Shown in pieces: positions 57,421 to 64,000 of a stretch of 64,000 nt of DNA (position 1 is the stretch's first letter; the number at the start of each line of letters is the position of its first letter). This stretch comes from Oscheius sp. JU75 (taxonomy: Eukaryota; Nematoda; Chromadorea; Rhabditida; Rhabditidae). The stretch covers positions 2,170,001-2,234,000 of the forward strand of contig JASJZC010000001.1 of NCBI GenBank assembly GCA_037178855.1. Direction: 5' to 3'. The translations under genes and the position numbers were made by a program. The notes beneath the pieces were generated by a model, which ran no database searches, was not told the origin of the DNA, and was given only the letters and a program-made list of their open reading frames with translations.

Positions 57421-58068
57421 CTTCAAAATCTTTTTATTTTCCCACAGAAAAAGTTTCGAGCCAGTTTTTGAAGCCATCCGTGCTTCCCTTCTCTCCACAA
57501 TTAATCACCTAGCCATCGAAACGTGTACAACTTGACATCTGTCCAGAGCCGGTTCTTTCTGGCCCAAAACTCTCTTCGTACAGTCTCTCTCCTTTATCCG
57601 GGCCACCTGTGGTTTACGGCGTGACCGGCAGATGGACCGTGGTCTCCCTCTCTCTCTGTGTCGATGCCGTTTATGGGCTGCAGCTGCATGTGTGTGTGCT
57701 TCGACGTAGAAGGGGTCATTCATTAGCGGGACCCTGACCGATGACACTGTCTCGTTGAATATTCCAATCTCGGATTAATTATGTCCTCTCTCTCTCTCTC
57801 TCTCCCTGGAGATGGCAACAGGAGATTTGAAAAACGCGGGATGAGCTTCCGCTGAATCAGGACAGGAAAAAGAGAGACAGGTGCAGCAGGTGGCTGCAAG
57901 AGATAGATACATAGATCGAGAGCACGCCATCTTTTGTACACGGGTTAGCATTTAAGGGATCAGAAAGATCAGAGTAACTACAGTTATCGTAACTCTTCCA
58001 ACAGAAGCTTCCTTAAGACACGCTAACTCCTAGCATCATTTTCGGTTCAGAGACGTAATTTTCTAGCG

Positions 58069-58124
58069 ATGTTCTGCAAAAAGTTGTAGAACAGATCAAG
58101 GGCTGCAACTTTGCAGGAGGCCAT
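58069..58124. repeat. foldback repeat B (intergenic)
   Basis: GATGTTCTGCAAAAAGTTGT / GCTGCAACTTTGCAGGAGG. Confidence 0.75.
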
Positions 58125-60457
58125 GTGGCCGAAGACACATTTCTTCTACTCGAAAGGGGCACACAAAGGTGTTAGTACGAAACAGCGTAAATTTAAGACC
58201 GGAAGCCACAAGTTGTTGTTTTTGACGTAACTATGGCTCAAACAATGGATTAGTGAGACAATTCGGATGGACATAAGAGCAACTATAATACACGTAGTGA
58301 CAGAAAAACCCGATCAATCTCTTTACTACTAAAGCGCTGTCGGAGCGGCGCAGTCGGCAAGGCAAACTGAATACAAAATGGCGGTGGAAGCCGTCGAAAG
58401 GCTGGTGGAGGGTTACAATCCAAAAATGTCCAAGTTGAGGGAGGAAGGATCAAAATCAAGGTGTAGATGGATCGTGGTCTCTATGCATACTCACAAACGT
58501 CTGTGGACTGTTAGTAATCTGCTGAATAGACTCGTGGTTGTGTTTGTATGAATGCTTTTTACCATAGACAGACAGAGATGGACTCCACACGAAGTAGCCA
58601 GACTCTCAGACAACACTTGCCTATAATTGAAGAGTGTCCTCAAAATCCTTCCTCGAAACCCTGGCTTGAAGTCGATCAAAACACAAAGAGTCTCGATCAA
58701 GAAAACAGCCAGAAGCAACCTTGGCCTGGGATTTTTTGTGTTCTGTGATTGGACACCAAGTAACCGGGAGCTTTCGCATTCTTTCGTATCTAGCCTACCA
58801 ACTTTCAGACTTGGAACTAAGAGGGTCTGTATCAGAATATCTCTCGACCAAGTTCATTCTTTGCGTTTGTGTTGCGCAAAGAGAGACTGAGATGGCGGGT
58901 TGAAACTCTGCGGGATTTCGCGCCAAAAACCCCAAGCGACCGACCTTGACTGTGCTCTGTCCACTGGCCAAGGTTTGAATGGGGCAGCGCGCGAATGATA
59001 TGAGTGACAGAATGGGACGGGCTGAAGTGAAAATTAAAGCAAGAATTAGGTGCAAAGGAGGCAGAGACCACTGGAGAGGACTGTTTATTTATTCAAGCAT
59101 TATAACATGGGCACAAGCTATAAGTGGCAAACTGACATCCTATGCCTGTTTATTTGGACAAGACGTCGTATTGGGAGGGGAAGGAACACTGCAACAAGCC
59201 ATATACGTAGTAGATTTGGAGGGGACTAACAGGATCGGGTTGTCATTTTACGTAGAACGCCAGGCTCTGAATTAAGATTGGTCTCTCTCTCTCTCTCTCT
59301 CTCCAATCCACTCCTTCCCTAATCCCCACTGTTGTTCCCAGATAGCCTCCTCCATCATCAATTGACCATAATCCAAGAGGGCCTTGTCGGTCCCCTTGTC
59401 CACCATCCGAAGAGCCGTAATGTGATTATATAGTCTCTTTCTTTGGTAGTCTTGGTTGACCGCCAAGGGTCAACTACCATTGTGACGGAGTCCATTGTCT
59501 CGCCCCGTGTAAGAGTCCCCCTCTCTACCAGAGACTGAGGGGATCAAAGAACTTGAGAGACAAGGAAATGGTTGGTGAGACTACTTTCAGGAACATTCCC
59601 TGGATGCGAATAGAACGTGCACAGGTGACAGGTGCAGTGAGGCCCAGAAAGTACGGTCAATTATCCTTGATATTCACGAATCACATCCAGTTCAGTTCAG
59701 ACCAGTGCTACTCCAGATTAAGAGTCAAAAATCACCAGGCTCCAGTTCAATTCAGTTTAAAGCTCTTCCAGATTTCCCACGACCCATTCCCTCCACCTTT
59801 CTGACTCTCCTTTTCCGATGGTCACAACGCATTGTGTCCAAATTACGCGGCTGAATAGCAGATGGACAGAGGGAGAGTAATTGCTGAGTGAGAGAGATCT
59901 TGATCATGTAGAGAGAGGGACCTTTACAGTTATAGAGTACTCAGTCTTTCCCTCCCCAATCGATGTGAGTCACAAAATTTTACGAGGACCGATTAGCGAA
60001 AGCTGAGGGGGTCGGGGTCTGACACATGTTGCTAATGACTGTGAAGGCCAGGGCGGCGTCTCTTTTGAGACTGAAAGGGGGGCTGGCAACCTTTCAAAAT
60101 ATCCTGTCCCTCTCTCGAATAATTACGCTTTGCTGGAGACAAAAGGAGCAGGACCGAATTGGCAGAGAGGGGGTATTAGCACCAGGACAGTATTTTTCGC
60201 GCCTCGACTCTGGACACTATCTCGCTGTCAGATCTCGACAGGCTGCTAATCGTCTTGTCCAGATAAAAATCACCGATACGGGTCATCGAAGCGTAACAAG
60301 TACATCTATTCCCAACCAACTAATTACCACCCAGCCTCTCGCTACCATAGGCAGTCAATGGGAGATGCAGAGAATGAGGGGACTGTTTTTCGAAACCGAA
60401 CTGAAATGACCCATTAATAGTCAAAGAAACAGAGAGATAGAGAGAAAGAGAGACGGA

Positions 60458-60951
60458 TTAGTCTTTCGCCAAGCATCTGTCTTGCGTTAGTCGACATACA
60501 GTACTCGACATACAATACAGGACATACAGTCCTAATCGGCAGTAACAGACGGCAGTGGCGTCTGGACATTCCGGACAGAGGTAACATTCCTCGTTGTTGT
60601 TGCTCCCGTTCTTGGTCATGGGTCTCATTCGAACGCCGGCAAATCTATCATTCTTGATGTTGATGGCAACGAGATAGCCACGATTTGTCTTTGTTGTTCT
60701 GATGGCCAAACCATAGATGATCACGGCGCACACCTTGTTCACACACTCGTAAGAGTGAACTGTGTGGGCCGAAAGAAAATTAGGAAAAGAGGATAGAGTC
60801 TACCAAAGAGCGAGAAGCATCCACATACTGGAGCAACACAACGCGTTTGTGCTCCCTTGAATTGCTTTAATGCTGAAAGGCTTTCCACTGCTTGAAAAAA
60901 AATTAGTTTTCGAAAAATCTGCGAAATGACCATGGTTGCATCCATTTCCAC
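60458..60951 (-). CDS. candidate small cysteine-rich protein
   Basis: A possible two-exon gene: an upstream exon ends G|GTAGAC at about 60805, then an acceptor CCCACACAG is followed by V-H-S-Y-E-C-V-N-K-V-C in frame to a stop at 60458. The coded part has paired cysteines (R-C-V-A-P-V-C-G-C, E-C-Y-L-C-P-E-C, V-C-Y-C) typical of small disulphide-rich extracellular proteins. A stretch around I-I-Y-G-L-A-I-R-T-T and Y-L-V-A-I-N-I has coding-like character. I find no convincing signal peptide or poly(A) signal and no known family, so this may be a pseudogene or chance frame. The upstream start is arbitrary. Confidence 0.3.
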
Positions 60952-62454
60952 TAGTGACAGGAAGTGAAACCGAACATAATGGTCCGACAGAGATGACTCT
61001 CTGTCTCTCTGTTTCTCTGTCTTTCAAGAAATCTAAACCTAAGTCTCTCTATCTCTCTGACTGGTTGCGCTGTAGTAGTACCAGGCTGACAAAATCGTTA
61101 CCAGTCTGTCCCGACAGCACGGAGGCGATAGCTCAACTGGTTGAGCATTCGTCTGACAGGAGAAAACTTGTGGAAACGAGTACTGTGAATAATAAAAAAA
61201 ACGTCAATAGTCCGGAATGACCATTGGGAACTTTTCTCGAACGTTGTTCATTTTGTGTCTTTCCATGAAAATTCTTGTTTTATCACTAAATCTTTACATC
61301 TTTTTATTACCGTGCGTCACCACGAGAAAAAAGCTGGCAAGACATGGCATATCAAGATTTTAATTGTCAAGTCAGCTTCGGGGGAATTTGGGAACTTAGG
61401 CTATGAGAGAAGCGGCAAAGCCGCAGGTTGCCAAGACTAAGGGACGGCTGGTTTTCCGCTAAAAACTATCGTTAGAACAAGCTTTGCCACAGCCTGTAAT
61501 CGTTGAGTACTCAGCTAAGGGACCATACTCCGATGTTAGAACTCTGAAATTTTCCGAAAGACTAAGGTAGCCTTTCCGTGAACTTCATTGATAAGTCTAC
61601 TCTCCATGTCAAAACATGCTACACCTGCTTTGGGAAGACACGACCTTTGTCGGGGTCAAGCGCCTGACCAGCTGTGTGTGTGGTCGAGGATTAGCACACC
61701 TGCTCGACCTCTCTGTCTAGGCAAATCACTGGCTGATAAAAGAGAGTTCCTTGTACCATTGAATTCACAGTCTGGCTGCAGTCCTTTTCCGCAATCGATC
61801 AGACCTGACCAATAATTATCCACCTGTCCACCAGTCAGCCGTCACTCTCTCTGGTTACGGTCATTTACAGCGGGGCCACATACTACGCGAGGAGGTAATT
61901 GACAGCCTTGAAATAACACAGTAATTGTCACCCCTCGACGACCTTATCAGGAACAACACTGGACTGGATCGGGTGACTAATCCGAGGTTGGGGTTGTGTA
62001 AAAGAAGGGACGATTTCACAACCAATCAGATGAGCGGCTGAGTGACTGGTTGAGTTGAGAAATAGGAGCATTTGCGAAATGGAGACGGGTTGAGACGAAA
62101 TGGGGGACCAGTGAGATCGGGCTGATAGACAGAGATATAGAAGAAAAGAGGGACTAAGATACAGAAAGACAGAAATGAGCAGAACTATGAGAACCAAAAG
62201 TCACGAGACAGTTATTAAACAGCTATGAAAACAGCTAGACTACCAAAGACTAGTGCCTGAACAAGGGACGAGGACAGGATGTGGTCTCTACTAGGGGACT
62301 GGAGTTCAGTCAAGAATTAGAGAACCAGGAAATCCATTGCTTCGCCGATTATCTAAGAGACAAGTGGGCTATCATAAGAACCATATTCTTTTTCCATCGC
62401 TGCAGACAAGAAGTCAGAAAACCAATGGTACCCAAAGAAACAAGTGATCTAACC
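60952..62454. other. intergenic, no gene seen
   Basis: About 1.5 kb. It contains a tRNA-like remnant at 61122-61182 (TAGCTCAACTGGTTGAGC box A, no good box B, followed by AATAATAAAAAAAA) and otherwise nothing I can support. Confidence 0.4.
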
Positions 62455-62706
62455 AGTGAAGCAGTCCAGCAAAGAAGTGTCAGATGTCTGTGTGTGAAAG
62501 AAAGAGAGAACAACCCGAAGAGGATGTTTATTTGGACCTCAACATATCCGTCGTAGGGGTCATAGTAGGTCGTGAGCCAGGCCCTTGCAGTGTCCGTAGC
62601 TGTCCTGGCACTTGGCAGCCCTGTAGATGCCGGCCTTCATGATCCAGTCGACCGTCGTCTCGTCGCAGTGCAGATGATTGCGTTCGTGCTTGTGGACAAC
62701 TTTTCC
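62455..62706 (-). pseudogene. 5'-truncated copy of the 31.2 kb secreted-protein gene
   Basis: The minus strand matches 31692-31943 almost base for base, covering the last 60 or so codons and about 70 nt of 3' UTR, including the AATAAA overlapping the stop. Homology begins abruptly at GGAAAAGTTG. A 5 nt deletion (GGCATGGCCTGG becomes GGCCTGG) breaks the frame about 15 codons before the end, so the copy cannot encode the full C-terminus. The protein-level match runs from G-K-V-V-H-K-H-E-R-N-H to G-H-C-K-G. There is no signal peptide or promoter. It is a dead duplicate, by retroposition or segmental duplication. Confidence 0.85.
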
Positions 62707-63116
62707 AGGGAGACCTTTACTCGCATGTTTACAGCCCACTTCCATTTCATTCTCTTTTTTTCTTGTATGTAATTTGCCCATGTAAGTATAGAGTAGTGTT
62801 TTAACACATTAAGAGCTACAAACGTCGACATAAATCGGCAGAAATTCATTTTCTTGGAGCTTTGGAATACAAAATGGTTTTAATTGCCGCCCGAAATACG
62901 GCAGATTCGCGCTAAAGTGTTTCGTAGCCGGACGCTCGCTTTAAAAGTCAAGAAAAGAACATAATTTATTTTCTGGGGCACGTGAGCAATTGACAGGACG
63001 AGTTCTTCTGAGTTTTCTGAAAGGGGGTCAGGGTTATTTTGCAAGAATGTACAGACAATGGGACGACAAGACAAATTACGGGATACCCGTCAATAAGGTG
63101 GCATTCTCTGACTACT
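62707..63116. other. spacer
   Basis: About 400 bp, A/T-rich, nothing supported beyond 3' flank of the BPI-like fragment. Confidence 0.4.
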
Positions 63117-63473
63117 TTAACACTGCCCACTGCCGGCCAGCTGACCAATCAATGTGGGGGAGACGGTGAAATCACTGGCCACATAGAGCCCGTGTTCCAC
63201 AATTCGGAAGGTCGGATTGATGACGTTGAGGGGGAGACCGCCCAGGTTGGATGGCACGTTGAGGACGATTCCCTTGCCGAGAGCGTCGTTGGCCAGTTTC
63301 TGGAGCAGCTCCTTTCCAAGATTTCCCAAATTGTCGAGGGCGTCCTGAGGCAGACCGAGAGTTCCAGCCCTGTCAGAGAGCTTCAATTGGGTGATTTCAG
63401 CAGAGCCAGAGATTCTGTTGCCCTGGACTTGGGCAGCGATGACCACAGTGGCGGCGATGGTAATGGTTCCGAC
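63117..63473 (-). CDS. C-terminal part of a BPI/LBP-like lipid-binding protein (possibly a pseudogene fragment)
   Basis: An exon with a proper acceptor (TTTTCCAG at 63474) encodes 118 residues to a TAA stop at 63117. It reads V-G-T-I-T-I-A-A-T-V-V, then E-L-L-Q-K-L-A-N-D-A-L-G-K-G-I-V-L-N-V-P, then V-I-N-P-T-F-R-I-V-E-H-G-L-Y-V-A-S-D-F. This is the end of the BPI2 fold in BPI/LBP/CETP proteins, which bind lipopolysaccharide or other lipids outside the cell. The upstream exons (some 300 residues) should lie at higher coordinates on the minus strand. I see none before the plus-strand gene at 63849. Either they lie beyond the window with the plus gene nested in an intron, or this is a truncated remnant. 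Confidence 0.6.
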   Translation of the reverse strand, partial: VGTITIAATVVIAAQVQGNRISGSAEITQLKLSDRAGTLGLPQDALDNLGNLGKELLQKLANDALGKGIVLNVPSNLGGLPLNVINPTFRIVEHGLYVASDFTVSPTLIGQLAGSGQC

Positions 63474-63837
63474 CTGGAAAAGAATAGAGTTCGTACTGTC
63501 CCTGTCTCTGTCCCTGTCCCTGCCTTTGTTTCTGTCACCACACATTTTAATTTCTTAATTGCGCGAGACAGCACAGTAGGAAACTTGGTAATTACCGATT
63601 GCTAATTGCTCTTGTGGATATCAAAAAAGTTTGTATTCGTTGTAACTTTGAAAACAAAGTTGTTTTGGAAACTTGCTTACTACTCCTTTGGGAAAGTTCA
63701 ATTTCGACTAGCTACTCCATAAAAAGGTTACTTATGTTTCCCCTTAGTCTATCCAGCTGTCATGTCGCCTGTATCATGTTCATCGTCAATTCCGTCTATT
63801 TGTCTCACTGTCTCTCTGTTTCTCTCCCTAACAATTT

Positions 63838-63848
63838 TTCATTTTCAG
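63838..63848 (+). promoter_or_regulatory. candidate trans-splice acceptor before the last gene
   Basis: A pyrimidine-rich stretch with CATTTTCAG immediately before ATG at 63849. It could equally be the end of an intron in the 5' UTR. Confidence 0.45.
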
Positions 63849-64000
63849 ATGTCAAAATCTGTGACTTCGGCACGAGGTCGTCCCAGGGCGTCTGCCCCTC
63901 CTCCCGCAACTTTTTCCGTCACCGCAAAACAGGAAGACCAGCCCCCCGAAAGCAGTCTGATCTATGTGCTGCAGGACTACCTCATCAGCTTCACCATCCT
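63849..64000 (+). CDS. 5' end of an unidentified gene (runs off the window)
   Basis: Fifty codons are visible. They open M-S-K-S-V-T-S-A-R-G-R-P-R-A-S and continue with a proline/alanine-rich stretch. Then comes an apparent helix (S-L-I-Y-V-L-Q-D-Y-L-I-S-F) that resembles the start of a LisH-type dimerisation motif. Too short to name. The ATG sits directly after a splice acceptor. Confidence 0.5.
   Translation, partial: MSKSVTSARGRPRASAPPPATFSVTAKQEDQPPESSLIYVLQDYLISFTI

Larger units (their letters stand above)
50378..60457. other. 10 kb region upstream of mex-3 without recognisable genes
   Basis: No conserved protein is recognised in any frame; open frames are short and broken by (GA)n and TCTCTGTC tracts (near 53125, 57024, 57784, 59282). 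It contains tRNA-like remnants (50661-50714, 53529-53588, 57359-57420), foldback repeats (50826, 51469, 57189, 58069) and several E2F-like and octamer-like motifs. I infer mex-3 regulatory DNA, repeat debris or both. Long non-coding RNA cannot be excluded. Confidence 0.5.

Noticed and set aside
57505-57747. 80-codon minus-strand frame near 57.6 kb
   Set aside because: Arginine/histidine-rich low complexity derived from simple repeats.

Overview
The window looks like a gene-dense nuclear segment of a small invertebrate, most likely a nematode. The reasons are: many 37-45 nt introns ending in TTTCAG-type acceptors; strong acceptors a few bases upstream of several start codons with no visible upstream exon (the signature of spliced-leader trans-splicing); very tight same-strand spacing; and a MEX-3 homologue without the C-terminal RING of vertebrate MEX3. 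Genus is not assignable by eye. All splice models are manual: donor, acceptor, phase and homology were checked by reading, not by a program.

Layout. Left end, plus strand, possibly one operon: the 3' end of a RING-tailed VPS-like gene (to 1314), a YOS1/IER3IP1 homologue (1713-2723), MAEA/GID E3 ligase subunit (2727-4366) and a YccV-domain protein (4474-5905). The YOS1 stop and the MAEA start are only 3 nt apart. Then COMMD4 (minus, 6655-7868) is divergent from ZFR (plus, 8089-11457) across 220 bp. A run of minus-strand genes follows: alpha-type nicotinic acetylcholine receptor subunit (11654-15276), a very small gene (15568-16629), a C2H2 zinc-finger protein (16682-18528), ECHDC1-like decarboxylase (18939-19968), AP180/PICALM clathrin assembly protein (20310-24780) and the ER chaperone HYOU1/GRP170 (26627-30132).

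Middle: an intronless secreted protein of unknown family (31203-31874), a LysM-domain protein (minus, 32142-32922), a RanBP2-type zinc-finger protein (33134-35131), UBXN1 (36559-38358) and the two-KH RNA-binding protein MEX-3 (minus, 40781-50377), whose long introns are full of repeats. Right: about 12 kb with no recognisable conserved gene (50378-62454) apart from one weak cysteine-rich candidate, then a 5'-truncated copy of the 31.2 kb secreted-protein gene, a C-terminal fragment of a BPI/LBP-like lipid-binding protein, and the first 50 codons of another gene running off the end.

Cutting across all of this are three repeat families. (1) A foldback element whose arms read roughly ATGTTCTGCAAAGTTGTAG / CTACAACTTTGCAGAACAT occurs about 18 times in introns and intergenic DNA, once inside a palindrome of about 300 bp. 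(2) tRNA-like (box A/box B) SINE-like sequences, some joined to a shared body of about 180 bp present three times. (3) A short family of about 100 bp sitting beside TCTCTGTC simple repeats inside introns. The proteins are mostly housekeeping functions (ubiquitin, vesicle traffic, ER folding, RNA binding) and I see no functional theme beyond possible operon co-transcription.
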